Shown piece after piece: positions 27,239 to 39,091 of a DNA stretch of 64,000 bases. The stretch's first letter is position 1. Each line of letters begins with the position of its first letter. Source of the DNA: Nomia melanderi (taxonomy: Eukaryota > Arthropoda > Insecta > Hymenoptera > Halictidae); contig NC_135012.1 of NCBI RefSeq assembly GCF_051020985.1, positions 11,906,451-11,970,450 on the forward strand, given 5' to 3'. The position numbers were made by a program, and so were the translations under genes. The notes below the pieces were generated by a model, which searched no databases, was not told the DNA's origin, and saw only the letters and a list, made by a program, of their open reading frames with translations.

Positions 27239-27506
27239 AATGGACGAAATGTAATTAAATCCATCGCACAGATTATTCAAATTCCATATTCAGCTGGTTA
27301 TTTCGAAATAATATTCGTATTCCTTAAATAATTCGTTTATCTACAAAATACGCTTTATTATGGAAAATAGTGAATATCTAAACAATCGTAAACATATTTT
27401 ATAGATAAAAGAACCGCTTGAAGAATGCACAGATTATTTCAGAACGACCAGCTGAATATCGAATTTGAATAATCTGTGCGATTGATTTAACTACGTTTCG
27501 TCCATT
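27239..27506. repeat. Foldback element, about 268 bp, with arms of up to 116 bp
   Basis: The outer arms 27239-27312 and 27433-27506 are inverted copies over 74 bp with 8 differences and no gaps. Weaker pairing continues inward in the same register to about 27354 and 27391, leaving a loop of about 36 bp. The ends read AATGGACGAA and TTCGTCCATT. I see no clear flanking duplication and no coding sequence. It may be an old miniature inverted-repeat transposon or a long-hairpin RNA locus. Confidence 0.85.
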
Positions 27507-27831
27507 CCGAATATATTTGCATAATAGTAAATAGTATAAGTATATCATAGTAAAATAGAAGCAAAATAGAAGAATACATGCACAACGAATTTATAAGATG
27601 TCCCGATCAAAAATCGATCGATAGGTGCACTTAGGTGGTTTAAAAAATTCAATTTTCAATTCCATAAATTATTAACAGTAATATCGTGGGAATGGATGTA
27701 TTTGAAAATAGATATATTAATGATGAATATGTGTGCAATAGATGAATGACTCGATTATGTGCGAGCTTGTTTTGAATAAATTTTCAAAGCATTGGAATAC
27801 TCTAGACCAAATTGATTTTCTCTATATTGAT

Positions 27832-28036
27832 TGTTACGTTAATGACGTTCGTTTTTTATGAATCTAGAATATTCCAAATATACGCGAAGTTAATGCTAAT
27901 GAATGTTCTAAAAAGTGTGTGAGCGAGACGAGAGCATCTGAGTATATAAATAGTGTGCGTTGTTTAATTTAGTGTTTTATCGTGAGCTGCGATGAAATAA
28001 TTATACTGTTTCGAATAAAACTCTCTTTCCCCTACA
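27832..28036 (+). mobile_element. Solo-LTR-like block with TATA box and poly(A) signal
   Basis: The block begins TGTTACG, contains TATATAAATA (27943-27952) and AATAAA (28014-28019), and ends CCCCTACA, so it has the TG...CA ends, promoter and polyadenylation layout of a short LTR. Heat-shock-element-like GAA/TTC arrays (GAATCTAGAATATTCC and GAATGTTCTA) lie upstream of the TATA box. Its last part recurs at 54992-55062. I see no clear 5-bp target duplication, so the outer limits are uncertain. Confidence 0.45.
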
Positions 28037-28044
28037 ATATAGAT
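27974..28044 (+). repeat. Dispersed repeat family 2, copy A (poly(A)-signal segment)
   Basis: This 71-bp segment aligns without gaps to 54992-55062 with 8 differences. It contains GATGAAATAATTATACTGTT and an AATAAA signal. It overlaps the end of the LTR-like block at 27832-28036. Confidence 0.85.
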
Positions 28045-30190
28045 GTCGCGTCGCGTCCAATCGAGCGTGTCCGCGAAACGATTTCCCGTCCGTTTCGGCT
28101 TGGAAATAAGCAATCTAAAAGTGGCGCGTCCGCGTGCTCAAGGAACTCTTAATCGTGTTTGCCTGTTAATTGTGTCAACTTTATCCGATGAGCAGTGGCG
28201 AGCTTAAAGGGGAAATTGTGGTCCCCGGGATTAAGTTGCCGAGATATCGTTCTAATCTCGTCTCGCGCCCGCTCCTCTCATTACTCACGAATACGATGTA
28301 CACACGCTTCCGCCCGTGGCGCCACCGAAATTTCTGTTAAAATTGTCAATAAACCCACGTCGCCCGCCTAACGAATCTTCTGCCGGCGGAACCGGTTAAC
28401 GTTGGCCCGCGTTGAGCCGTTAAACGGGAATCTGTGTCGTGTTATGTACGACACAACGATGCGTCAAGCACTAACAAGGGAACATAGCCAAGTGACAGCC
28501 GCCGATTTCCATGGAACCATGCCGGAAAATCGTTCTTACGAAAAATTCGAGGGTACTCGTTTCTATCGGTCGACATTTATATTCATTTACGTCGAGGTGG
28601 TGGAAACGGTTGATATTAAGGGTGAGAAATATATTTCGTTAGAATTATCTTGGAGATTAAACTAAACGAAATTTGAAAATCGGTTTTTAAAGAATTTATG
28701 TTCATTTCATTTATTTTTCAATCTTCTATTCTTTAATTGTTTAATTGTCAATTAAGAAAAGTCCAACAATTGTAATTGTTTCTATCATTTCACCGAAATT
28801 AATATTACACTGCGATATACATATGATTCTTAATTAATAATTCATTATTTATGATATGAAATCTTTTAGCTTAGAATCATATTTCGCGTATGATTAAATT
28901 ATCTTATAATTTACATTTATTGTACATCAAATATAAATGATTGTATCTTGTGGAATTTCAAATAATATCCTGTATAAACGACTTATTGTTGAATAGAAAT
29001 ATTCGAAAACAAATAATCAAGATGAAAAATTATTCATATTGAAAAAGTTCCAACATTTAATTAACCAGACGCAGTAGTATGTAATTAGAATTACGGTGTT
29101 AACTTGTTGGATGAGAGAGGAAGGGGAGGAGATATTTGATTTACGAGTTCCATTGAATAATGGGATTACTTTCAATAAATTTTGATTATAGGGCGAATAT
29201 GATCTACGACGCACGACAGCACGTATTACATCATGCCGGCCAATTATTCATCTTCTCGATTCGGTTCGATGTCTGTGGAAATATAGAGGAATAAATGTTC
29301 AAATAACATATTGCTATATTCAATCCTGAAAACTTTATGTTCAACTCCTTCGTTCTGAATTATTGTACCAACAAGAATAATAATTACAATGAATGTAATA
29401 ACAGAATAAAAGTTTTATAGGTCATAATTCTTCAATAATGAAATAATTCCTTTTTTCACATGTTATAAACTAAAGATTAATTGCCTAGTTTTTCCTTTAA
29501 AATTTCTAAAATACCTTTCGTTGCTTCTAAAAATACTTTAAGTAACAGTACAAATTTTCCCTCGCAATTTCTGTAACATAGGGTACACAAACGGAAATTT
29601 ATATGAAAATTCTTAATATACAGTAAAGAATACTATTTTAACAAATTTAACGCAATTCTTACATTAAGTAACTGACTTATATTTACCGATATAAACGCGA
29701 TAAACATCAATTAACGCCTGTCAGTCTCAAGAAACTACTCGTAACTTGTCGTAATTCAGATTATAATCGTTAATCACTATGTTCGAATAATAAAATTATT
29801 ATAGCATATTTGCAGTATATGTAGCATAAATTTGTATATTCTTGTATACATTAACATATCATTAATACATATTCGACATATGTTATTGCATATTTTAACA
29901 TATTTTAGTGACATAAACATCCGCGGTCTAGTAATTATAAAGTCAACATATATATTCAATACTAAAACTGCAGATCGAATTGACCTACCTCAGACTTTTT
30001 ATTCTGCAAATATTGAATTTACGAAGGCGTTTTTACGAATGATTCTCAATTAAATTTGTGTATTTAGAATCTCGGAAAATGTGTTTTAATCTTTACAAGT
30101 AATTGGAAATAAGTCACTATAATTTCTCGGTAGTTTGTATTAATTTAGTCGCATGGAACGGTAATAAATTTCGAACGATTATAAAACGAC
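28045..30190. other. CpG-rich start, then AT-rich DNA
   Basis: The part 28045-28420 is CpG-rich and the rest is AT-rich. The part 29777-30053 is open on both strands with hydrophobic, Ile/Tyr-rich products, typical of AT-rich chance frames. Confidence 0.6.
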
Positions 30191-30439
30191 ACCGTGATAC
30201 CTGGCTGGCTCCCGTTCCTAATCCGAATGCAGCGAAGATCAATGTCGTCGACGTCACCTATCGCTGGAGTACGGCCAAACCAATCTGTTCCGACGATGCG
30301 TGCAATGAGCAACGATTTATTTACCGAGCCGATCAACCGATACCTCCGTTTCATCTCGATTAAACCAAACACTCGTCCGCGGCGGCGCGCCGGAGAGCCG
30401 CGGAAAAATAGAAAATCAATGGACCGATCGGAATTCAGT

Positions 30440-30500
30440 TAATCGAGCCGCGACCCAGATGCATAAGGGTGATTTTTAATTACCCAGCTGCGGCCGAATT
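30440..30500. promoter_or_regulatory. Candidate enhancer-like motif cluster (speculative)
   Basis: Within about 60 bp lie CAGATG and CAGCTG E-boxes, an ATGCATAA POU-like motif and TTTTTAATTACC with a homeodomain TAATTA core. GGGAATTC follows shortly after, at about 30499-30506. The patch 30190-30560 is more GC-rich than its flanks. Such motifs are short and arise by chance, so this is a suggestion. Confidence 0.2.
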
Positions 30501-30506
30501 TGGGAA

Positions 30507-31295
30507 TTCATTACCGACCTGATCGACCTGTGATGCGTTTACCCGTAGAATGTCGCTGATCGACGGTCGTTAATGAAACGGGCCAGTTGCAGATCGTTAG
30601 TATCCTCGTACGACTTCGCCGTAATTTTCGTACATGTGATTTTAATTGCATTTCGGCGGCTTTGCGTGGGACCGGCTTGATCGTTAGAACTAAATGACAA
30701 CGATGTTATCAGTGTTAACGTTGAAAAAATTCGTCTGAGGACACTGTGGGTCTGTTCAAATAATTCGTCGAATTTCGACGAGGGAAACGCTCGAAAAATA
30801 TTGGGAAAATTAGAACAGGGTTCAGAAATTATTAATTTGTACGTGGAGTACGTGCAAAATATTTGGACATGTGCGTATAATGTGATTATCATTATTGCAA
30901 TTAATTTAAGTTTGGAAGGAATAACAATTAAACGAATAAAATGTAAGAAGGAAAATATTTGTTTCAATTTGCATTTAATTGTTGGTGTCAAAGTGATATC
31001 AAACATAAATAGCTTATATATTTCTCTAATGTTGAAACATTATTTACAAACAATTTATCTGGTTTTAGTACAGAATAAACTTACATTATCGGTCAAAAAT
31101 ATGGGATCAATATGAAATTAAAAACAATGAAGCTCATAAATGTATAAAATAATATAACAAATCATACACAAAAATTCTCTAATAAAAGTTTACTTTTGTA
31201 TACGAACTTTTATATATGACAAAGAAACACAGACATCTACATATCAGTCAAATGTAAAGATATATAAATTTTGTTATTGTACTTTATATTTACAA
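30507..31295. other. Mixed DNA with a chance minus-strand frame
   Basis: A 155-codon minus frame (30539-31006) shows no domain, and the complementary strand is also open over 30801-31115. No gene is supported. Confidence 0.55.
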
Positions 31296-31361
31296 GACGC
31301 ATAATTTCTCATTTGTGACGTTAGACATCAACTGGTCTCAAACTTTTCAACGGCAGCGTAC
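31296..31361 (+). repeat. Dispersed repeat family 3, copy B
   Basis: This segment matches 11351-11412, reading CGCATAATTTCTCATTTGTG, then AACTGGTCTCAAACTTTTCA and CGGCAGCGTAC. It is more diverged at the hAT-like motif. No coding sequence lies next to it. Confidence 0.6.
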
Positions 31362-32820
31362 TTCGCTATGCTTATGATCGAAGAGTTAAAAACAACGATC
31401 CGAAACAACGAGTCGCCTCAATTAGTTCATTATTTTGATCAAATGAAATCCCAGCGAACCTGCTCGGAATTAGCCGGCCGATGCATCAGCAGCCTCTTTT
31501 TGTTCTAATTGCGGACAGTCACGTTCAGTGAAAATTTGTGGTGTAATAAAACTAGACGCGACCTGACATCGGGCAAATAAAGCTTTAGCGGAATAACCTA
31601 TGCAAATGAACGTGTGCGTGCGTGTGTGTGAGTGTGCGAGCGGGAGGATAAAACACGATACGAGTGTCCGGCGGAACGAGGTCATTGGCAGATTTTTTCC
31701 CCCGGACCAGCTCATTTTTACGGTCCGCTGTAGAAAAAGCCTCGGTGAGATATCTGCCCGTTCGAGTTAATTACCGCTACTACGTCTTCTGCCATCTCTA
31801 ATTATGGCCGCTGGTGTATTTTCTTATCTCGAACAGATCTTCTATCATTTATACCCTTCGGGAAAAGCTACAGCGACGCTTCCGCTGCTCGTTCCCTGGG
31901 TACACATGTTTCAAGTAAATTAACAGATGAAAAGAATAATACACCTCGCCGTCTGTATTTATTTTCTTCTTTGTCGCGAAATGCTAACTACAACTGTTGA
32001 TCACGCGCTCGCGATGGAGACTGAAGTTTAATGTGTAACGAAACTTGGAACAATTTATTTGAGAATAATTGAATTATTTTATGACAGGATCATTCTTTAT
32101 ATTTATCAGTAATATTAAAGGTATAAAACGTTATATGAAATTTATGTGATTCACGTCTATTTGTGTTGTTAAATATATTCTGCATAGTTAAATAATATTC
32201 GTGCATAGCATGCACATAGCTCAATTATTTCCGTATCGAACGAAGCGAACAAGTTGTCTTTTAATCTCTTTGAACAATTTAATCTATAAATTTACAATGT
32301 CACCGTTTAATAAGACATTTATCATTTCACTGCTTTGTAGTCTTTTTTACGTCTCGACGGGAACAGTCATTATGGAAATATTCGCAATAATTAATTCTCA
32401 CTTTCTTCGTACATTGTACATATAAAACATCCATTCGATTCGCGCGAATAAAAATCGCGTAAATAGATTCCGTTGATACAAGAGAAAACAAAATATTGGA
32501 AAGTGAAGCTGATATAAATTTTAAAAATATTTCACATAGCTGAACAAAAGAAATAACAACGACATTTCAAAAATCACAAGTACATTTTATTTAGTCTCAC
32601 TAAATTCAGTTCGCCTAAATTAATATGTATTGTGTTCCATAATCGACCTCGTAAAATAGACTGCAGAAAAACATGCCGCGTAAATTACGCGCGAGATGCT
32701 CAAAGATTCGCAACACACGAAATCCTTCCTTCGTCGCTCCTAACCTACAAACTAATAATTCCTCGTTACTCTAAGAACAAATGTAATCAGACGTTAACCA
32801 GAAACGTTCAAACCGTCGAC
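31362..32820. other. Unique DNA, GC-rich at 31370-31900
   Basis: Contains the GT tract at 31611. The rest is AT-rich with short frames. Confidence 0.6.
31611..31642 (+). repeat. (GT)n-type microsatellite, interrupted by C and A
   Basis: CGTGTGCGTGCGTGTGTGTG followed by AGTGTGCGAGCG. Confidence 0.85.
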
Positions 32821-33540
32821 TAATTTCCTCGTATGGCGGCGGGGACAACAAAGCAGCTGAAAAAGTAGCAGACAAAAAAAAGGGTGGAAAAGGGATTACC
32901 CGGGCGGAAGAATAAATTGCGCGTTCATAAAAGGCAAACCGCGTCGTAAACGCAGCGGCGGTATTGTCGAATCGGCATCAAAGCAACTGGTTTTACAGCT
33001 AATTTGGGCGGCGCGCTCGAAATCAACGAGCCGCGTTTCCAGATGTCCGCCGAATGACATCGTCAGTCGGTTAGCCGGTCAGTCAGCCAGTCAGTCAGTC
33101 AGTTTCGCAGGCCTTTATGCGCGGACAAGGACGGTCGGAGCGACTTGGCGAGAACCGTGACGTTCAATAAAAAAACAATTACCATGGCCCGTGACCGTAA
33201 AACGTGAACATGCCGTGTCCGGTTCGGGCGTCGCGCGTCCCCTTTCTCTGTTCCACCCCCCAGTTCGTCCCGTCCTCGCGTGGCCTTTCTCTCGCCCCTT
33301 GTCCACCTCTTTTCTGCCACGGAAAATTGCTTCTGCGAACGGTGCGCGGACAAATGCCGGGAAAATCGGATTGCTGATTGCTGTACTGCGGGAAACGTCG
33401 CCTTGATTCGATTAACCGGCACGAAAATTTGGATCGTTACCTTCGCGAACGATACAAAATCGCCTGACAATTGCCAAGCGCCGGCGACCGGGCACTATTT
33501 TCTTTTTCACGCTTCGAATGGGCCCCGTGTTGCTTGTTTT
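32820..33540. other. GC-rich, CpG-rich patch with CAGT tract
   Basis: Overlapping frames lie on both strands (33099-33470 -, 33280-33543 +) with no recognisable protein. Confidence 0.6.
33064..33104 (+). repeat. (CAGT)n microsatellite, interrupted
   Basis: CAGT units with GGTTAGCCGGT and AGC interruptions, inside the GC-rich patch 32820-33540. Confidence 0.9.
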
Positions 33541-36180
33541 TAGACCTGTTTCACCCTAGATTACCGAACTACGTTCTTTCCGAAGAGTTTTTTTTTTTTA
33601 ATATCGTGTTATTCGAGTATGCTCTGCCCACTTTTGAAAACCACCCTTGAAATAATAGTTTTTGTTGTACTTTTAATATCTACTTGTGTCCTTGAAAAAT
33701 ACATAAAATTGATTTAATATGATTTAAATATTTTAAATAGTAGTTCAGGGAAAAATGTTTCTTTCTTCGTTTATTTATTTAACTGTGTTCCACCACTTTG
33801 ATGAAGGATCAGGGTAGTGAAATTTTACCCTGTTGTTCAGTGGATTAATAATACGACAGATGTAAGTAAATTGGACTGCGAAACTGTATTTGGTGATTAT
33901 GTGCAATACTTTGAATAATTTGTCTCTGTTAATGGTGATAGTTAAGAACTAAAGTAGAAAAATTTAGAACGCGAAGGATCGAGTCAATGAACATGTACGC
34001 ACTCGTCAATATTTTGAATTTTAATCGGTTTCACATTTTTCACCGATATTAAGACTCACAGTTTAAGTAGTACGAGTCACGAATAGTCAGCCACGCGGAA
34101 TACTCGCATCAATTACCACTAAAATAAAAAGCTGAGGCCCTTTACATTAATTCGGATTACATTTCGATAAAATATCTTTTCAATAATGATCAAACAACGA
34201 ATGTTTATGAAAATTCACTATTTTAGACAGTAAAGTTTGGAAAAATAAAGAATCGAAAGAATCTAAAAGAACAAAGCAGAAATGAAATAGGATTTTGATT
34301 CAAATATACAGTTATATAAATTTTATTCATTGAATCGATTCCACTGTTTTTCATAACCTCGCTAGTTTTCTTAATTTCTGAAATTTCACTATTTCTATTA
34401 CCGAGTTTACAACTTTATAGAGCCAATAAGCAGCCCTGTAATGCATCAGCGTTAAAGTTCACTGAATCGCCGGTATTCCCAATAACTCAGCGGCGCATGG
34501 AACGCGGCCGTGCGATAAAGGCAAATAAAACAAGCAATTACATTTCGTTTATCAGCTTCTGCACGGGACAAGTTGCTTTTCTGAACGAAAAACGGCGCCA
34601 AACGTAGAAAATGCTTCGGGTTAGGCCCGTCGCCGATTTTTCAACGAACCGCTTCTCGCGCAATGCATTAGGCGATGTGATTATTTGATAACAACTATTA
34701 TATATTTAATAACAATTATTTAATAACTTGCACAATTTGCGTATTGGACAATCGTAAACCTCTATGGTAGTAGATACATATTTTTCAATTCACTCTGAAA
34801 CTGACCAGAATTAGTCCCAAAGTCACATTCCAAACTTCTTCACCTTTTCCCCTATTATTACATTACATTCTTTTCAGAGATACCTAATTTATATATCCGG
34901 CGAGTACTTCTTTTCTTTTACCGCTACGCGACTTTCTTTTTGCACACGACCACCCACCGAGTTTACGCGTCTGGTAAAAATATCCTCTTGTACAACTCAA
35001 GGACTGCAGTCATGGAAGCCAGAGATAACAGCTGCAAGACCCAAAGCAGCTATAGAATAGCAGCCCCTCCGAAACCTACCGATCACTGCAGCCCCAGTTT
35101 TCTCAAACTCTGCTTCCCCCACTTAATCCTTCGCGGTCTGAATTAATGTTTCCTATTCCCAGTAATCCAGTCTGAATTAATTGACTTTTATCAATTCATT
35201 ATGTACCTAAGAACTTCGCCTCAGTTTTAATAAATTTGTAAGCAGGATAAAGTATAAAAGCTGCGAAACAAATAAAGACTATTATCGATTACTTTTAATA
35301 TAAATTCATTGACGTGCGGAAATAATTGGAACAATTATAGTTCTTAAATTTAAGAACAAGCAGGAAAATTATGTCGAATCAGACTCGACGTTGGACGACA
35401 CAATTAAGCTGGATCCCTTAAATACCGAGGAAAACCGCAACGGCACGTCAGTTTTTTGAAACGAGTGATACCCGCGCGACGCTCTGTCCGTTTGATTAGC
35501 GAGTTTTGTATAATAAAACAAAGTGAAATCAATTGAGCGAAGTTTTCTCCCGGAGTCACCTCGACAACACTTCTTCCACTCGTCCTAGCGTCTAAGGCAC
35601 GAGCGTACCAGAATGCCTCACCGACGAGTTCACTGTAGATCTCGGACGAAATGCTCGCTGCCTCTAAACTTTTCCAAATTCCACCTCCTTTCTGTAAATT
35701 AACTGGCAGCTTCAGTTGAAAGAGCATCGGACTTCCCGGTTCATCATACGAGATAATCCGAAGCAAGCCATGGGTTCCATCCGCAACGAAAATATGTTTC
35801 CCGCTTTTGTGGCCCGCCGCGTAGTACATTTAAATTGCCTCGTTCCTAATCATTTGCATAAGCGTCGCGCCCTGTGAGCAATCAGAAGCGCCTAACTGAC
35901 CGACTGCAGTGTTGCGGATATAGAGAAATTCGACGGACAAAACGCGTTTTCATTTTTTAAAAATAAACACTGTCGGGTAAAGCAATGTTTAAGCAATGGG
36001 ATTGTCGATATTGTCGAGCCTCAACATTGAAAGTGCGCGCGTTCAGCGGCAAGACAGTATGACAGCATAAGAATCGGCAGATGCACACCTGCTTTATTAA
36101 CCATTTAGTTCGATAAACCTCTGTTAATGTTACGAACCACTGTTGTTCGAATCCTTCATATATTTGAAAAACAATGTGAC
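33541..36180. other. Mostly AT-rich DNA with one unassigned minus frame
   Basis: A minus-strand frame of 141 codons (35404-35829) includes GKHIFVADGTHGLLRIISYD and looks more protein-like than most here. It has no domain I recognise and no splice acceptor before it. The rest shows nothing. Confidence 0.5.
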
Positions 36181-36780
36181 GTGCAAACGTTATTCGATCA
36201 GGCCAAAGATCCGCGAGGAAATAGTTTTGTCCAGCTAGCAGCTCAATTCGCTAGTGTGGGCTGGCGGAAAACAAAAGCGTTTACAGCTCGCGACGCGCTC
36301 CTCGGGGGTCCCATTAAAATAAGAACGTTACAGCACCCGCAAACGTGTGGCCGACCGAAGCGTTAATCCAAAAGTAATTTGTAAGTGTAATAAGAGTAAC
36401 TGCCGCGCCCGGGAAATTATGTTTCGCCGTGAACGCCAAGACGAATAATTTCTGCCGCGCGCTCGATTAAGTCGGATAATTTATACTTCGGGAAAATTCC
36501 CATTAACTTAAACGCGACCGATTAAACGGCATCCCTTCCAGACTCAATCTCAATGTAGGCCGCTTAACTTCGGTGATAACGATTATCGTCGACTCATCGC
36601 GCCATAATGGCAGGTCTGCGCGTCGCGCTGACGATAACTCCGCCTTCCCGGCCGCTTTCCGAATATTCTGATGGCCGCGCACCCCCGACTTTTGCGCGAT
36701 TTTGATGGTCGAACGAGCGGAAACACGGGAATCGTATGATACATTATGATACAAGTAATTGCACAGCGTTGGGAATGGCC
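36180..36780. other. GC-rich, CpG-rich patch with palindromic motifs
   Basis: Holds the motif group around 36490-36610. No gene is recognised. Confidence 0.6.
36490..36501. promoter_or_regulatory. Perfect palindromic kappaB/Rel-like site (speculative)
   Basis: GGGAAAATTCCC is a perfect 12-bp palindrome that contains GGAAAATTCC, a form bound by Rel-family proteins such as Dorsal and Relish. It sits in a CpG-rich patch with GATAACGATTATC (paired GATA cores) and GCCATAATGGC (inverted GCCAT cores) within about 120 bp. This is motif evidence only. Confidence 0.25.
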
Positions 36781-38822
36781 ATCGCGGAATCTCGGAATTT
36801 ACGTCGTACGCGAAATTGATCTGTTTCGTTACATTGTCTAATTATGTGTACTGAATTTCAATTGAATATTATCCGATCGTACTGGTTTTTATATTGATAT
36901 TTTAATATTCATTGATATTTTTATTACTAGCTATAATGCAGATATATGATTAACTGTCAACTGATGCAATAAATATTGTCAATAGTGCGGAAAAAGATAT
37001 ATTAGAAATCTGGAAAGAATTATTACATTAATTTTTATTTTTGTAGGAAAGTATATAATCATATTTTCGCATCAATATATTCGTAACTTATTAGTGAAAT
37101 GTAAAAAGTAAATAAATTTCAAATTTTACTCCGGTCTTTGTAGAATAACTTATAAAGAAGTGAATTTTTTGTGTTAGTCGACATAGTTAAACATATACAT
37201 TGAAATTATGGTTTTTCTCAATTAAACTGTACGAACAATTTCGAATTGTACACGAAACAGAGAACTTCAGTTCCACTGAACTGAGCGTCATTGATTTATT
37301 CGTTCGCTTCGCTCGTCCTTTTTGTAGCAATGAATTTTGAAGAACGCGGGGGGTGCAACGAGGCCATAAACAATAAAAATCTACCGCGTTCTACGCGATC
37401 AGAGCCATAAAAATCTGCAACCAAGTACTTTAATGCTCGAGGTATTTTGCCGCAACAGGAAGTGTTCAGGTCTGGTAAGCAGATGTCTCAAGACGTGAAC
37501 ATTCTTCGCAGATGTCTGGAATTATTCCATCTAAGAGCGGAAGCCCGCGTTGTAAACCATGAAGTTCCTGAATTTTTATGACTGTTGAATTTTCTTACAG
37601 TACGACGACCGCGCGGCAAGCACGTGCTGTCAACTAATCTAAAATTTTATCTACTATTAAACTCACCGATACAATCAATTCGGAAGGTTTAGTGTCGCTC
37701 GAAAAATATCCCCGTATAAAAGAATGTGAAAACATGTTTTACGAGTAAAGTAAACACGATTTTTCGCTCAATTTTCCTTCAAAATATAAAGTCTTTTACA
37801 TTATCATGTAAATAGGAAATGAATGTTCAGAAAATCAAAATATTCATAGTGGTAAAATTGTTTGGAAAATATTCGGACTTCTAAACGTTGTCATTGAAAT
37901 GCTTAGTGAAATTTAATATCGTGCAGATTTAATATATTAATATATTTAATTTTAATATATTCGATTTATATATGTACAAAAAGATTGTTAATATTTTCCT
38001 CATAGTTATTGAAAGTGTTAAATATTTTTAATAATACTTAACTCTGAAGAAGTCAATTTATAATGAAAAGTTAACAATAACTGAAATTTTATATTTTTCA
38101 GTGTATATTTTATAGTAATTAATTTTGTCAACTAACCGGTCCCAATTGGATGCAGAAATTCATGTTACATTAATTACACAGAATAAATTATTATGACTTA
38201 TGAAAACAGTTTGAACGCATTTTACACGTTATCAAACTTTTGCACATAGTATCTATCAATTTCCAACGGTACCAACGTGCCTTGTATACCTTATCGACAA
38301 ACTTGAGCACTGTGTATTGACATAATATATTCTCAACGAAATCACCGCATTAACTGGTTCCGGAAAATGTCACGAGCACGAAAGCAACCGCATCTTGGGC
38401 AGCCGGTAGATTCCAGAAATTATCGAGAAACTGAAGATAGTATAAACCGGTATTCACGTTCTTCCGGAATTGGCGCACTGCGCGGACGCGATAAAGCTGA
38501 CAGTTCGAAGGGAAATCCTTGCAACCAACTCGCTGCAATTTGCCACGATACACGTGGCTCTCGCCATTCCTCCTATTGGACGGTCCATTACATTGCAACC
38601 CGTGTCTCCTTTGAAACAGTTATGTTCTCATCCAGGATTTTTGCTGCATCGTTCGGTTAAAACTCGTGACTGTACTTTTAATGGGCATCGGGGAAAGTTA
38701 ATCTTGTAGGATTTTTCACTATCGGTGGGCTAAGATTTCTATCGCAGTTGATATTTCTATCGGCATATATTCGTTCGATCAAAGAAAGTTGAAGAAAGGT
38801 CTGTTTGAGCAAGTGTTGAGGA
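36780..38822. other. AT-rich DNA, nothing identified
   Basis: AT-rich, with a more balanced part at 38350-38700 where both strands are open. Confidence 0.6.
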
Positions 38823-39091
38823 TTTGAATGTTTGGAGGATTGAAGGTTTGAAGGTTTGTAATTTTGTAAGTTTGAAGGTTTGAAAGTTTGAAAGTTTGAA
38901 AGTTTGAAAGTTTGAAAGTTTGAAAGTTTAAAGGTTTGTAATTTTGTAAGTTTGAAAGTTTGAAAATTTTTAAGTTTAAAGGCTTGTAATTTTGTAAGTT
39001 TGAAGGTTTGAAGGTTTGAAGGTTTGAAAGGTTGAAAGTTCGAATATTCGATGATTTAAAGTTTGAAAGTTTGAATGTTTGAAGATTCGAA
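38823..39091. repeat. Imperfect 8-bp tandem array (TTTGAAAG-type)
   Basis: The array has a basic unit of 8 bp, TTTGAAAG or TTTGAAGG, with six nearly perfect copies around 38880-38927. A higher-order TTTGTAATTTTGTAAG double unit recurs three times. The + strand is rich in G and T and nearly free of C. On the minus strand the unit has no stop in any frame because 8 is not a multiple of 3, so a long frame with LSNLQTFK-type repeats (38779-39096) is a by-product, not evidence of a gene. Confidence 0.9.

Noticed and set aside
30539..31006. 155-codon minus-strand frame as a gene
   Set aside because: The hydrophobic half comes from AT-rich DNA that is also open on the other strand. No domain.
36130..36165. 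tRNA B-box-like GTTCGAATCC
   Set aside because: No A-box at a suitable distance and no cloverleaf.
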